From Castellaniella sp. (lineage in GTDB: Bacteria; Pseudomonadota; Gammaproteobacteria; Burkholderiales; Burkholderiaceae_B): a DNA stretch of 64,000 bases. Positions 1 through 8,827 of the stretch are shown piece after piece. The stretch lies in NCBI RefSeq assembly GCF_034675845.1, contig NZ_JAUCCU010000001.1, positions 1,364,001-1,428,000 on the forward strand. Reading direction: 5' to 3'. Both the position numbers and the translations under genes were made by a program. Below the pieces are notes generated by a model. It was not told where the DNA came from. It saw only the letters and a program-made list of their open reading frames with translations, and ran no database searches. Position 1 is the first letter of the stretch. Each line of letters starts with the position of its first letter.

Positions 1-466
1 GAAAAAACGCATGCAGAAAGGGAAACAGCAGATAAAAGGAAAACTCGACTGGAATCGTCCAGAGGTGGGAAAAATAGGATAACTGGGCAATGGTTTCAGG
101 CCTGAAGGCCAGCAGCCAGGCAATAATATCGAATACGCTGCGGCTTTGCCCCTGGTTATAGACCATCAGGGTCACAGCCAGGAAAACCGCAAAAATATAC
201 AACGGGTAAATCCGAATGAACCGGTTATAAACAAACCAACCATAACGGACGGTCTTTTGCTGGGCAATCACAGAAAAAATAAACCCGCTAAGCACCATGA
301 AAAGGCCGATCCCCACATGCCCTTCATTGATCAGGCTGGCAATCGGATTGGAAAACTGCACATTCCCGATAAACTGATGGAAATAGTGATAAAGCAGGAC
401 CAAGGCAGCGGCATAAAATCTAAGATGATCCAGACGGGGCAGATAGCTTGTATTCAGGCTTTTCAT
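1..466 (-). CDS. acyltransferase 3 family membrane protein (3' end outside window)
   Basis: Only the N-terminal 155 residues are inside the window; the gene runs off the left edge. It begins MKSLNTSYLPRLDHLRFYAA and continues with hydrophobic segments typical of the acyltransferase-3 (OafA/YrhL) family: an LRFYAA...LLYHYFH segment where the family has its membrane-embedded histidine, then GLFMVLSGFIFS and RFIRIYPLY, all family hallmarks. These integral inner-membrane enzymes move acyl groups onto extracytoplasmic sugars such as O-antigen or exopolysaccharide; the acceptor here is unknown. It starts 23 bases after the stop of a second acyltransferase on the same strand, so the two are probably co-transcribed. 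No clear ribosome binding site precedes the ATG. Confidence 0.85.
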   Translation of the reverse strand, partial: MKSLNTSYLPRLDHLRFYAAALVLLYHYFHQFIGNVQFSNPIASLINEGHVGIGLFMVLSGFIFSVIAQQKTVRYGWFVYNRFIRIYPLYIFAVFLAVTLMVYNQGQSRSVFDIIAWLLAFRPETIAQLSYFSHLWTIPVEFSFYLLFPFLHAFF

Positions 467-489
467 TTTTTATGATCTAAAAAGACGGT

Positions 490-1527
490 TTATCCACGAG
501 TACGGCGCACGGTCAGGGCCCGAATGTTTTTCTTGATCATGGTGTATAGCTTGAATTCCCCCAAGCCATAAATAATAGAAACCACCATTGAAAACACCAA
601 GGAGGCCAGCATCAGGGGATAAAATCCAGTCAGTTGGTCTTGCACAAGCGCAATAAACAGCACAATCACCGGAGCATGAACCAGATAAATACCATACGAT
701 GCATCCCCGATGCGTTCCAGCCAAGGGATATTCAAATGCCGCACCCCCAGCAACAAGACTGCGGCAAGACCCAAGGCATACAGCATCAGCGCTCCTGCCG
801 ACGAGGTAACATACAGAATTTCGCCCAATGCACAAAGCACAATCGCTGCCAAAGCCAAAGGCAGCGAGGGCAGGTTTCGCACATAGTGATAATGCAGGCC
901 CAGCAAAAATCCAGCAATAAAAAATATATTATAAGGAGACAGCCAGAGCCAGAGACCGGGAGCCACCACAGAAACTGATGTGTACCTGGATACCAGCACA
1001 ATCATCAGCAGCCAGATCACACAAAGTCGGGTAATGGTCTGCACCGAGCAGCGCAAAGCAATCACGCTGGCCACCAAAAAATAAAACCCAAGCTCGTAGG
1101 CCAGTGTCCAGTAAGGAATATGGTAGCTATGATTCAAATCGGTTGGCATCAAGAAAAAACTGGTCCAGCTGAACGACCACTGATAGACCGGATTAATCAA
1201 TAACAATGCTGACACCGCAATGGTCAGCCAATACCCTGGATAAATACGCTGGATTCGATTCCAAAAAAACCGATTTCCCTGGGATAGGCAACCCGCCATG
1301 ACGAACCCTGAGATCGTAAAAAACAGATTGACGCCAATACCGCCAAAGCCAATTTTCAGGTACTGCATATAATCCAGACCAAGCGCTTGGCAAGCATAAT
1401 AAATTGCATGCTGCAAAACGACCCCAAATGCTGCAATGGCACGCAGACACTGCAAACCGCCAAGACGTTGCTGCAGGCTGACCACCCCAGGCGGCTGGGC
1501 GGTGGATGTTTGACGGAACAGATACAT
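490..1527 (-). CDS. acyltransferase 3 family protein
   Basis: A 345-residue multi-pass membrane protein of the acyltransferase-3 family. Near the N terminus it has LQCLRAIAAFGVVLQHAIYY, with the conserved RAIAA...H pattern whose histidine is thought catalytic. GGIGVNLFFTISGFVMAG and RIQRIYPGYWL follow, both family signatures. About ten hydrophobic helices are visible, with YGIYLVHAPVI near the C terminus. It probably O-acylates a surface glycan or lipid-linked sugar. It lies downstream of a methyltransferase gene and upstream of another acyltransferase on the same strand, which suggests a glycan-modification cluster. The length is normal for single-domain members. Confidence 0.88.
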   Translation of the reverse strand: MYLFRQTSTAQPPGVVSLQQRLGGLQCLRAIAAFGVVLQHAIYYACQALGLDYMQYLKIGFGGIGVNLFFTISGFVMAGCLSQGNRFFWNRIQRIYPGYWLTIAVSALLLINPVYQWSFSWTSFFLMPTDLNHSYHIPYWTLAYELGFYFLVASVIALRCSVQTITRLCVIWLLMIVLVSRYTSVSVVAPGLWLWLSPYNIFFIAGFLLGLHYHYVRNLPSLPLALAAIVLCALGEILYVTSSAGALMLYALGLAAVLLLGVRHLNIPWLERIGDASYGIYLVHAPVIVLFIALVQDQLTGFYPLMLASLVFSMVVSIIYGLGEFKLYTMIKKNIRALTVRRTRG

Positions 1528-1550
1528 GGCGAAAGCCCCAGTGGCAGGAA

Positions 1551-1580
1551 GGTCGCCCCAAAAAGGGCGACCCTTTTTTA
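1551..1580 (+). terminator. hairpin with T-tract between methyltransferase and acyltransferase genes
   Basis: GGTCGCCC (1551-1558) and GGGCGACC (1565-1572) form a perfect 8-bp stem with a six-base loop, followed on the + strand by C and six T. The T-tract is on the + strand, whereas both adjacent genes are on the minus strand. On that strand it is a hairpin preceded by A residues and could attenuate the acyltransferase pair. Confidence 0.5.
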
Positions 1581-1590
1581 CTTTAACTCG

Positions 1591-3135
1591 CTATGCAACC
1601 TGCAGCGCCTTGAGCACCGGCAAATTCTTCACGGCAAAATCCGCAGCCTGCTGATTCAGCTCGGCCAGGTTTTCCTCGGGGGTTTCCAAGGTTTTAGCAT
1701 CTTTCAGCAAACGCTGGCCCTGGGATTCAATGATCTGCCAAGCGTGTTGCGCCCATTCAGGCGGGTTTTTTCGACCCAGTGCCCGAGCCAGCAGAAATAG
1801 CTGGTGGAAACGCCCTACGGCAACCCCCCCGCCCAGCACCGGACTGGCCAGTGCGTCGATATCGTTGGAGTATTGTGCGCGCTCCATCAGGTGACGGTTC
1901 AGCTGATCGCAGCGCTTATGCACCTGGCGGGCGGCAGCGTCAGTCTGGCAGGGGGCTGCCACCCCCGTGCCCACCAGCACAATCAGGGCCTCAAGCACCT
2001 GGGGTTCTGCTAAACCGGGTAAGGCGGCAACCAGGTCGCGCAGGGTCTTGGGGGCATGTTGCTGGCCGGCCAATGCGTCCAGCAGGGGGCGATAAACGGA
2101 TTCCTGTAAGGTCGCCTCACCCCCAGCGGTATTGACTTTCAGGGGCACATCCGGCGCGTGCTTCAGCAGCACAAACCGCGTTTGCAGCAGCTGATGGCGA
2201 CGCTGTGCCGGCGACAGCGTGATGGGGCCGCGCATATATAGGTCTTTGCGGAATTGCTGATTGATGAAGTAGTCGCGCGCCTGTTCACGCAGGATGGGGT
2301 GCGCGATGGAGGCCAGGAATGTCCGCGCTTCGGCGGTCAGGTTGACCGATTCGACGATGTCCAACGGAACAGCTGTGCAGGCATAATCCAGCTTTGCTGG
2401 CCCCAACGCCTCGACGACGTCAGAAAAATACATGCAGTTCCATTCATGGTTCAGGTATTCGTGTGCCAGATAATGGCGGTTCTGCTTCACGATCTGCTTC
2501 AGTCGCTCGGGCAGGCTGGGCACGGCCTTAAGATAGGCGGGGCCAGCTGCCAGCAAATCCTGGGAAAACTTCATAGCGCTATCTACCCGCGCGGTCACAT
2601 CACTTCCGCCTGGGATATAGCGATCGTGCAAGGCAAACAGCTGACGCAGCGGATAGGCAGGCGACCAACCCGGAAAGCAGTTATAGCTGACGTATAGATA
2701 GCCACCAGGCTTCAAGTGACGTCGGGCAAATTCAGTGACGATTTTTTGATTATCCAGACTGATCCAGGTCCAGATGCCATGCAGGCTGATGCTGTCGAAC
2801 TGCGGCAGATCCGTGCGTTCCAGCAGTTGCTCGAAGCTGTCATCCCATACCCGGGCGCCACTACCAGACGCCTGGACCAATTGGTTGGCATGCGCGGCGT
2901 GGGTGGGGTTGAAGTCCGTGCCGACGTAATGGCCAGGATTCGCGGCCGCGTGGATGCTGAAAGACACCCCCTGGCCAAACCCCAGTTCGCAGTGCTGCGG
3001 CGTGGAGGATTCCTGGGCGGCAAAGCCGCGCAACAAAAGACAGAACCGCTGAAATACTGGATTGATTTCGCGGTAATAGCCGTAGGTATAAGTGGCGTCA
3101 GTGAAATAGCCTTCGTTCCAGACTGTGCTGCTCAT
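1591..3135 (-). CDS. SAM-dependent methyltransferase with methyltransferase regulatory domain
   Basis: A 514-residue protein. The N-terminal third is a class I SAM-dependent methyltransferase: motif I is ELGFGQGVSFSIHAA (about residues 49-63), followed by the acidic VGTDFNP and later GGYLYVSYNCFPGW. The NCFPGW segment after the fold and the region around residues 215-300 match the predicted methyltransferase regulatory domain family (PF10119); the rest is the winged-helix-like tail these proteins usually carry. The substrate is unknown, but relatives often sit in glycan or flagellin-modification clusters, which fits the acyltransferases downstream. The start at MSSTVWNEGYFTDATYTYGY is supported by the conserved Y-rich beginning of the family. 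Confidence 0.85.
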   Translation of the reverse strand: MSSTVWNEGYFTDATYTYGYYREINPVFQRFCLLLRGFAAQESSTPQHCELGFGQGVSFSIHAAANPGHYVGTDFNPTHAAHANQLVQASGSGARVWDDSFEQLLERTDLPQFDSISLHGIWTWISLDNQKIVTEFARRHLKPGGYLYVSYNCFPGWSPAYPLRQLFALHDRYIPGGSDVTARVDSAMKFSQDLLAAGPAYLKAVPSLPERLKQIVKQNRHYLAHEYLNHEWNCMYFSDVVEALGPAKLDYACTAVPLDIVESVNLTAEARTFLASIAHPILREQARDYFINQQFRKDLYMRGPITLSPAQRRHQLLQTRFVLLKHAPDVPLKVNTAGGEATLQESVYRPLLDALAGQQHAPKTLRDLVAALPGLAEPQVLEALIVLVGTGVAAPCQTDAAARQVHKRCDQLNRHLMERAQYSNDIDALASPVLGGGVAVGRFHQLFLLARALGRKNPPEWAQHAWQIIESQGQRLLKDAKTLETPEENLAELNQQAADFAVKNLPVLKALQVA

Positions 3136-3200
3136 GTGTGTTTGCCAATAAGTTGTGGGGAGTCTGAGGATTGTATTAGAGGATGATGGGAAATGTCGGA

Positions 3201-3280
3201 AATGGGGTCAGACACCATTTCCTATAAACAGGAAATGGTGTCTGACACCATTTCCTATAAAAATGGTGTCTGACCCCATT
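3201..3280. repeat. REP-like palindrome, three-armed copy
   Basis: AATGGGGTCAGACACCATTTCC (3201-3222) is followed by an inverted arm (3231-3256, centred on GGTGTCTGACACC) and a final inverted arm ending TGACCCCATT (to 3280). This is an outer hairpin plus a middle arm that is itself palindromic. It sits between two divergent genes. The same half-site recurs at six other places in the window. Confidence 0.9.
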
Positions 3281-3348
3281 GTTTACGCAGGGGCAAAAGT
3301 GTCCCACGACCAGTCTGCTGGGCGCGTGATCCCCTGACAATCAGGGGC

Positions 3349-4296
3349 ATGGTCAAACCACATGATGCTTCGTACAAGCTGCTGTTTTCCTCGCCCGAGA
3401 TGGTGCGCGATCTGATCGTGGGTTTTATCCCCGATGAGTGGCTGCATCAGCTGGACTACACCACCCTGGAACGGGTCTCTGGCAGTTACATCACTGACGA
3501 TCTGCGCGAACGCGCTGACGATATCATCTGGCGGGTACGGGCTGATGATCAGTGGGTTTACCTATACCTGCTGATCGAGTTCCAAAGCCGCGTCGACCCC
3601 TGGATGGCGGTTCGCATCCTGACCTATGTGGGCCTGCTATATCAGGATCTGATCCGCCGAGGCGAGATATTATCCGACTACCGTTTGCCGCCGGTGCTGC
3701 CTATCGTGCTGTACAACGGCGAGCGGCGCTGGCGGGCGGCTACCAATATCGCGGACTTGATCCCCAAGCTGCCAGGTCGCCTGTCACGCTATCTGCCCCG
3801 CCTGGAATATGTGCTGATCGACGAGAAACGCTATACCCCGGCACATCTGGCTCAACTGCATAACCTGGTGGCAGCCATGATGCGTGTCGACCGCCCCGAA
3901 AGCAAGCAAGACCTGATTGGGCTGGTAGACCTGATCAGCGAAATGCTGCAAGATAAACCAGAATTACGGCGGACATTCGCCACCTGGATACGCAGTGTGC
4001 TGGTACGCCGCAGCGACTACGCTTTAGTTTTGCCGCAGGTCCAAGACCTGGAGGAGATAAAAATGGGACTGTCGGAACGACTTGACCAGTGGGCTGAACA
4101 ATATAAACAGGAAGGTCGTCAGGAAGGCCGCCAAGCTGGTGAGGCGCTGTTGCTGCAGCGTTTATTGGCCAAGCGATTTGGCCCGTTGCCCACCAATATC
4201 ACCCATAGGATCTCATCGGCTAATGCTGCCGATCTGGAAGCCTGGTTTGATCGACTACTGGATGCTGAGACCTTGGACGAGGTATTCGCGCTGTAG
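3349..4296 (+). CDS. Rpn family recombination-promoting nuclease / putative transposase
   Basis: A 315-residue protein of the RpnA/transposase_31 family (PF04754). These are PD-(D/E)XK nucleases that raise recA-independent recombination in E. coli; they are often annotated as transposases without evidence of transposition. The start MVKPHDASYKLLFSSPEMVRDL is the usual opening. The nuclease core is visible as RADDIIWRV (D57/D58) and YLLIEFQSR (E77 and Q79, the ExQ variant of ExK), followed by the AVRILTYVGLLYQDL helix. The C terminus (about 255-315) resembles DUF4351 with its EALLLQRLLAKRFGPLP repeat-like helix, preceded by a charged EQYKQEGRQEGRQAGE stretch. An AGGGG sequence lies just before the ATG. 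It stands alone, next to a REP-like repeat. Confidence 0.88.
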   Translation: MVKPHDASYKLLFSSPEMVRDLIVGFIPDEWLHQLDYTTLERVSGSYITDDLRERADDIIWRVRADDQWVYLYLLIEFQSRVDPWMAVRILTYVGLLYQDLIRRGEILSDYRLPPVLPIVLYNGERRWRAATNIADLIPKLPGRLSRYLPRLEYVLIDEKRYTPAHLAQLHNLVAAMMRVDRPESKQDLIGLVDLISEMLQDKPELRRTFATWIRSVLVRRSDYALVLPQVQDLEEIKMGLSERLDQWAEQYKQEGRQEGRQAGEALLLQRLLAKRFGPLPTNITHRISSANAADLEAWFDRLLDAETLDEVFAL

Positions 4297-4302
4297 CTCT
4301 GT

Positions 4303-4770
4303 TTATGTATTCTGCAGCCACTGCTGCGGATTAGCCGCCTGATCGTAGCCAGGATCGCTGGGAAACCGGCCATGTTCGTCGGCCCAGAGAATCTGCATGA
4401 CGCGGATGTGTGCGCCGAATCGATTGCTGGCCTGCGCAACGCGCTGGGCCAAGACGAATGGCGTGGTGACGTCCACGACGCGCACGGGGATGCGCACGGC
4501 ATCTGTCGGGGTTTCGCCATCTGCCAGGCCATCACGGTGTTTAGCATGGGCGACTACGTCGCTGATGACGTCCATGGCCAGGGCATGATCCAAGACGCCG
4601 GTGATGATGAGCTCGGGCAGATTGGATCGGGCCAGACCGATGGTGTGGATAAACCATTCTGCCTGGGGCATGTCGTCATCGGCCACCACCAGATGGGTAT
4701 ATTCGTGCCATTTCAGCTTGTCTTCCAGGAAACCCTGGAGTTTCTGGCGGTTGCGTTCCGCTTCGGTCAT
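4303..4770 (-). CDS. DUF4262 domain-containing protein
   Basis: A 155-residue protein starting MTEAERNRQKLQGFL. It contains the DUF4262 pattern: an aspartate-rich start to a strand (VVADDDMPQAEWFIHTIGLARSNLPELIITGVLDHAL) with the HTIGL and PELII elements typical of the family, and a C-terminal VMQILWADEHGRFPSDPGYD that is also characteristic. The function is unknown. The frame stays open upstream into the REP-like repeat, but translation of repeat DNA is unlikely to be real; the ATG at 4770 has AGGT seven bases upstream and matches the family start. It ends seven bases from the convergent Rpn gene. Confidence 0.8.
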   Translation of the reverse strand: MTEAERNRQKLQGFLEDKLKWHEYTHLVVADDDMPQAEWFIHTIGLARSNLPELIITGVLDHALAMDVISDVVAHAKHRDGLADGETPTDAVRIPVRVVDVTTPFVLAQRVAQASNRFGAHIRVMQILWADEHGRFPSDPGYDQAANPQQWLQNT

Positions 4771-4812
4771 TTCATTACCTATCGTTAGCGGGAAGATAAT
4801 GGGGTTGGCAAA

Positions 4813-4919
4813 CAATGGGGTCAGACACAAAAAAATGGGGTCAGACACCATTTTGATTTCAAAAATGGTGTCTGACCCCATTTTTTTCTTTGAGGTGTAA
4901 AACGGGGTCTGACCCCATT
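4813..4919. repeat. REP-like cluster with extra half-sites
   Basis: A direct half-site (AATGGGGTCAGACAC at 4814) is followed by a full palindrome (4835-4882, ending TGACCCCATTTTT) and by another inverted half-site, GGGGTCTGACCCCATTA, ending at 4919. It fills the gap between the DUF4262 gene and fabI and ends five bases beyond the fabI stop codon, so it probably forms the 3' hairpin of the fabI message. Confidence 0.88.
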
Positions 4920-4923
4920 ATTA

Positions 4924-5706
4924 TCAGCCCATCCCCGGAATCGTGTTGGAGAAACCGCAATCTACGTGCAGGATTTCGCCGGTGATACCGGCTGCCAGGT
5001 CGGACAGCAGGAAGGCGGCGGCGTTGCCGACGTCTTCGATGGTGACGTTGCGGCCCAGGGGGGATTGGGCTTCGACGAATTTCAGCATGTTGGAAAAGTC
5101 CCGGATGCCGCTGGCGGCCAGGGTCTTGATTGGGCCAGCGGAAATGCCGTTGGCGCGCAGGCCCTGCTTACCCAGGGATTTTGCCAGATAGCGCACGCTG
5201 GCTTCCAGGGATGCTTTGGCCAGGCCCATCATGTTGTAGTTGGGAATGGCTTTTTCGGCCCCCAGATAGGTCAGGGTCAGCACGGAGCCCTGGCGCCCCT
5301 GCAGCAAGGGCAAGGCGGCCTTGGCCAGGGCGGGGAAACTGTAGGCGGAAATATCGTGTGCCACGCGGAAGTTTTCGCGGGTCATGCCGTCCAGGAAATC
5401 GCCTTCCAGGGCATCGCGGGGTGCAAAGCCGATGGAGTGCACCAAGCCGTCCAGGCCGTCCCAGCGCTGGCCCAGGCTGTCGATGGCCGCCGCGATCTGG
5501 GCGTCGTCGCCAACGTCGCAGGGGATGACGATGTCGCTGCCCAGGTCTTTGGCAAACCCCCGGACGCGTTCTTCAAAGCGTTCGCCCACATAGGTCAGGG
5601 CGATTTCCGCACCCTGGGCACGGCAAGCGTGCGCAATGCCGTAGGCGATGGATCGATTGGACAGCACGCCCGTGACTAGGATGCGTTTGCCGTTGAGAAA
5701 GCCCAT
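4924..5706 (-). CDS. fabI: enoyl-[acyl-carrier-protein] reductase [NADH] FabI
   Basis: A 260-residue short-chain dehydrogenase/reductase that carries out the last step of each fatty-acid elongation cycle, reducing trans-2-enoyl-ACP with NADH. The divergent FabI nucleotide motif [13 protein letters not shown] follows the first strand. [18 protein letters not shown] is the typical substrate-loop region, and the catalytic pair is the tyrosine in [20 protein letters not shown] plus its lysine in the Y-x6-K arrangement (second tyrosine and the K of GLAK). The C terminus [18 protein letters not shown] is diagnostic. The length is normal. It lies 24 bases downstream of mltD on the same strand. Confidence 0.97.
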   Translation of the reverse strand: MGFLNGKRILVTGVLSNRSIAYGIAHACRAQGAEIALTYVGERFEERVRGFAKDLGSDIVIPCDVGDDAQIAAAIDSLGQRWDGLDGLVHSIGFAPRDALEGDFLDGMTRENFRVAHDISAYSFPALAKAALPLLQGRQGSVLTLTYLGAEKAIPNYNMMGLAKASLEASVRYLAKSLGKQGLRANGISAGPIKTLAASGIRDFSNMLKFVEAQSPLGRNVTIEDVGNAAAFLLSDLAAGITGEILHVDCGFSNTIPGMG

Positions 5707-5730
5707 GATGTGAAATCCTGTGGTTGAAAG

Positions 5731-7146
5731 TTAATTGGGCACCTGCAGGCGCTTGCCGGTGGACAGCGCCGAGCTTTTGAGGTTATTGAGCTTGCGCAGG
5801 GAATCGACCGAGGTGTTATAGCGCCGTGCCAGGGCATACAGGGTATCGCCCTGGCGCACAGTGTGGGTGCGTGCACGAGGGCTGCTGCGTGTTTCGACGA
5901 TGCGCACCCGGGAAGCGGGCTGATCGGCCTTGGTGCTGGCGGCGGCAGTCTGGCCTGGGACGGTGACGTGGCGGATAGTGCGGCTATTGTCGTCAGCGGC
6001 TGGCGGGCTGTAAGAGGCCAGGCGAAAGCCGCTGTCGGCGGGAATATTATCGGCGGGGATCAACAGGGCGGCAGCGCTGGCCTGGGTTTGTTTGCTGCCC
6101 AGATTATTGGCCTGGCGCAGCTGGTTCAGGGTGATGCCGTAGGTTTTGGCGATGCCTGCCAGAGACTGGCCGCGTTTAGGGTGTACGACCTGCCAGGAGG
6201 ACAGTCGGCCTGTGTAGGCTTTCAGGTTGTCGTTGAAGATATCGACCTTATCCAGGGGCAGATGCAGCGCGGGCTTGTGTTCGGCCAGCATCATGGGCCG
6301 GTTATAGGCTGGGTTCAGCGCCTGGAAGTCTTCCAGGGGCATTTCAGCCAGGGCGGCGGCCACGGCGATGTCCATGTCGCGAGACTTATGCACCGTGGTG
6401 AAATAGGGCACGTTGCTGACATTGGGCAGGGTAATGCCGTATTTTTCGGGCTGGGCGATGATGTTTTTGATGGCCTGCAGCTTAGGAACGTAGTTCCGGG
6501 TCTCGTCAGGCATGGTCAGCTGGGTATAGATGGGCTCCAGGCCGTTGTCCTCGGCTTTGTCCATGGCGCGTTTGACAGAGCCCTCGCCCCAGTTATAGGA
6601 CGCCAGGGCCAGATACCAATCGCCCTGAAATTCGTATAGGTAGCTTAGGTAATCCAGCGCAGCCTGGGTCGAGGCAACCGGGTCGCGGCGCTGGTCGCGC
6701 CACCAGTCCTGCTGCAGCTTGTAGTGCAGGCCCGTACTGGGAATGAATTGCCACAGGCCCGAGGCCTGTGAACGTGACAGGGCATTGGGGTTGTAGGCGG
6801 ATTCCACAAACGGCAGCAAGGCGAGTTCTGTCGGCAGACCGCGGCGGCTTAATTCATCCACGATGTAGTACAGGTACTTGCCGGCCCGCTGGCTCATGAT
6901 CAGGACCGATTGGGGGTGTCCGGCATAGTAGTCCGTCCAGTAATCGACGCGTTCGCTGCGTAGATTAGGGATGGAAAAACCGCGTCGGATGCGGTCCCAC
7001 ATGTCGCGCGGCGGGTGGGTGAGGTCTACCGTGCGGGAGGTGTCTGCGGCCACGTAGGGCTGGCTGCTTTTGGTGTCTTGGGGGCCTGTGGCGCAACCAG
7101 CCAGGATCAAGAGGGCCAGTGGCAGCAGGTATCTCAGGATTTTCAT
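5731..7146 (-). CDS. mltD: membrane-bound lytic murein transglycosylase D
   Basis: A 471-residue lipoprotein that cleaves the MurNAc-GlcNAc bond of peptidoglycan to form 1,6-anhydro-muramic acid ends. The signal peptide ends in the lipobox LAGC (C18). The SLT domain contains LLPFVESAYNPNALSRSQASGLWQFIPSTG with catalytic E115. Two LysM peptidoglycan-binding motifs follow, one around residues 325-365 (RGQSLAGIAKTYGITLNQL) and one at the C terminus (RQGDTLYALARRYNTSVDSL), joined by a low-complexity linker. Two LysM repeats and this length match MltD. Its product is eventually handled by AnmK, also encoded in this window. Confidence 0.95.
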   Translation of the reverse strand: MKILRYLLPLALLILAGCATGPQDTKSSQPYVAADTSRTVDLTHPPRDMWDRIRRGFSIPNLRSERVDYWTDYYAGHPQSVLIMSQRAGKYLYYIVDELSRRGLPTELALLPFVESAYNPNALSRSQASGLWQFIPSTGLHYKLQQDWWRDQRRDPVASTQAALDYLSYLYEFQGDWYLALASYNWGEGSVKRAMDKAEDNGLEPIYTQLTMPDETRNYVPKLQAIKNIIAQPEKYGITLPNVSNVPYFTTVHKSRDMDIAVAAALAEMPLEDFQALNPAYNRPMMLAEHKPALHLPLDKVDIFNDNLKAYTGRLSSWQVVHPKRGQSLAGIAKTYGITLNQLRQANNLGSKQTQASAAALLIPADNIPADSGFRLASYSPPAADDNSRTIRHVTVPGQTAAASTKADQPASRVRIVETRSSPRARTHTVRQGDTLYALARRYNTSVDSLRKLNNLKSSALSTGKRLQVPN

Positions 7147-7181
7147 GGGTGGATTATTTATATTTTATGGCACCGGTGTTC

Positions 7182-7982
7182 TTAAGCCTTGTTTTTCCAG
7201 GCCCGCAGGCTGGCGAATACCGCCTGGGGGGTGTCCAGCATGGTGCCGTCATGCTGGCTGGCCGCTGCCATGATGGCCGGGTGGCTGGTGCGCAGAAATG
7301 GATTGGTCTGATGTTCCAGGGCCAGGCGTGAGGGCACGGTAGGCAGCCCCTGAGCACGCAGCCGGGCGGTATCCCGGGCGCGGGCCTGCAGCATGGCGTT
7401 ATCAGGATCTACCTGTAATGCCCAGCGGATATTGGCAGCCGTGTATTCGTGCGCGCAGCACACCAGGGTGTCTGGCGGCAGATGTCCGATTTTACCCAGG
7501 GATTGCAGCATTTGGGCAGGGGTGCCTTCAAATAGCCGACCACAGCCCGCCGCAAACAGGGTATCGCCACAAAAGACAACGGTCTGGTCGGCATCCAGCT
7601 GGCCTGCATAGGCGACATGGCCGGCGGTGTGACCCGGCACGTCCAGCACATCGAATTGCAGCCCGCTGCCGGGCAGCGTGATGCGGTCGCCCTGCCCCAC
7701 AGGGATGTCGCAATGAGGGATTTTTTCGTGGCGCGGGCCATAGACGCGGGCACCGGTTCGCTGGTGTAATGCCAGCACGCCACCCACGTGATCCTGGTGG
7801 TGGTGAGTGACCAGAATGGCTTCCAGGGTGATGCCTGAGCCCAGATGCGCCAGCACCGGGGCGGGGTCGCCCGGATCGACGATGATGGCGTGATGGTTTT
7901 TTTGTACCATCCAGATGTAGTTATCGGACAGTGCCGGAATGGGCGTCAGCGTGGCCGGGGTGTCTGGATTGGGTGGATTCAT
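7182..7982 (-). CDS. gloB: hydroxyacylglutathione hydrolase (glyoxalase II)
   Basis: A 266-residue metallo-beta-lactamase-fold hydrolase that converts S-lactoylglutathione to lactate and glutathione in methylglyoxal detoxification. The dinuclear zinc motif is THHHQDHVGG; further ligands sit in VPGHTAGHV and FCGDTLFAAGCGRLFEGT. The C-terminal glutathione-binding region ends NPFLRTSHPAI. The start at 7982 (MNPPNPDTPATLTPIPALSDNYIWM) gives the family length; the frame is open further upstream, but that part overlaps the divergent methyltransferase gene and does not look like protein. It lies divergently from the yafS-like gene, the arrangement seen around E. coli gloB. Confidence 0.95.
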   Translation of the reverse strand: MNPPNPDTPATLTPIPALSDNYIWMVQKNHHAIIVDPGDPAPVLAHLGSGITLEAILVTHHHQDHVGGVLALHQRTGARVYGPRHEKIPHCDIPVGQGDRITLPGSGLQFDVLDVPGHTAGHVAYAGQLDADQTVVFCGDTLFAAGCGRLFEGTPAQMLQSLGKIGHLPPDTLVCCAHEYTAANIRWALQVDPDNAMLQARARDTARLRAQGLPTVPSRLALEHQTNPFLRTSHPAIMAAASQHDGTMLDTPQAVFASLRAWKNKA

Positions 7983-7994
7983 GTGTAAGGAGCG

Positions 7995-8777
7995 ATGGTG
8001 GCACCGCAACGCGCTATGCCGATAAAACTGGCTGAATGGCTGGAAACCCCAATGGGGCAATATGTGCGCGCCTGGGAGCAGCGCCAAGTCGATGCGATGG
8101 TCAGTAATGCCTTTGGGTATCATGCCATACAAATCGGCCTGCCGCACTGGGATCTGCTGCAAGCCAACCGCATCCCTTATAAAGCCTGGGCGCACAGCCC
8201 GGATGCGCCTTTCGGCACCCGCGCCGGGCGCCTGATCTGCGAACCGGAACAACTGCCGTTCGATAGCCAAAGCGTGGACCTGATGGTGATGCCGCATACG
8301 CTGGAATGGTGCGGCGACCCGCACCAGGTGCTGCGCGAAGTCGAGCGCGTGCTGATGCCCGAGGGCCGGGTGGTGATGACGGGGTTCAATCCCTACAGCC
8401 TGTGGGGCCTGCGCGAATCCTTACCCGGCCTGGCGCTGCAATTGCCGGTGCCGGTGCCGTCGCAGGTGTCGCCTACGCGCCTGAAAGACTGGTTCAAGCT
8501 GCTGTCCTTCGAGCTGGATCGCGGACGTTTCGGCTGCTATGTGCCGCTGTGCGCCACCGAGACCTGGCTGCAGCGCTGGCAGTTCATGGAACATGCAGGC
8601 GACCGCTGGTGGCCTGCGGGCGGCGCGGTCTACGCGATTGCCGCCGTCAAACGCGTGACCGGCATGCGGCTGGTGGGCCCGGCATGGCGGAAATCCAAGC
8701 GACGGCGCGTGCGCCGAACGGTGGTGCCCGTGGCGAATCAGGTGCGCTCAGACCCGGATACGGACCAGGCTTTATGA
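7995..8777 (+). CDS. class I SAM-dependent methyltransferase (YafS-like)
   Basis: A 260-residue putative methyltransferase of the methyltransferase_11 type. CEPEQLPFDSQSVDLMVMPHTLEWCGDPHQVLREVERVLMPEGRVVMTGFNPYSLWGLR covers motifs II-III and the post-motif strand. The first glycine-rich SAM motif is poorly conserved: the N-terminal part has no clear GxGxG, so SAM binding may be altered. The tail is strongly basic (RKSKRRRVRRT). It lies between divergent gloB and co-directional rnhA-dnaQ, the same order as yafS in E. coli, a widely conserved neighbourhood of unknown logic. An ATG at 8016 is an alternative start. Confidence 0.82.
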   Translation: MVAPQRAMPIKLAEWLETPMGQYVRAWEQRQVDAMVSNAFGYHAIQIGLPHWDLLQANRIPYKAWAHSPDAPFGTRAGRLICEPEQLPFDSQSVDLMVMPHTLEWCGDPHQVLREVERVLMPEGRVVMTGFNPYSLWGLRESLPGLALQLPVPVPSQVSPTRLKDWFKLLSFELDRGRFGCYVPLCATETWLQRWQFMEHAGDRWWPAGGAVYAIAAVKRVTGMRLVGPAWRKSKRRRVRRTVVPVANQVRSDPDTDQAL

Positions 8778-8827
8778 TGTGCGCCCGAAGCCACTGAATA
8801 CCGGCTTCATATTCTTTAGGAAACCCA

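Noticed and set aside
8000..8324. Upstream extension of gloB by about 114 codons
   Set aside because: It overlaps the divergent methyltransferase gene, and the gloB family starts at 7982.
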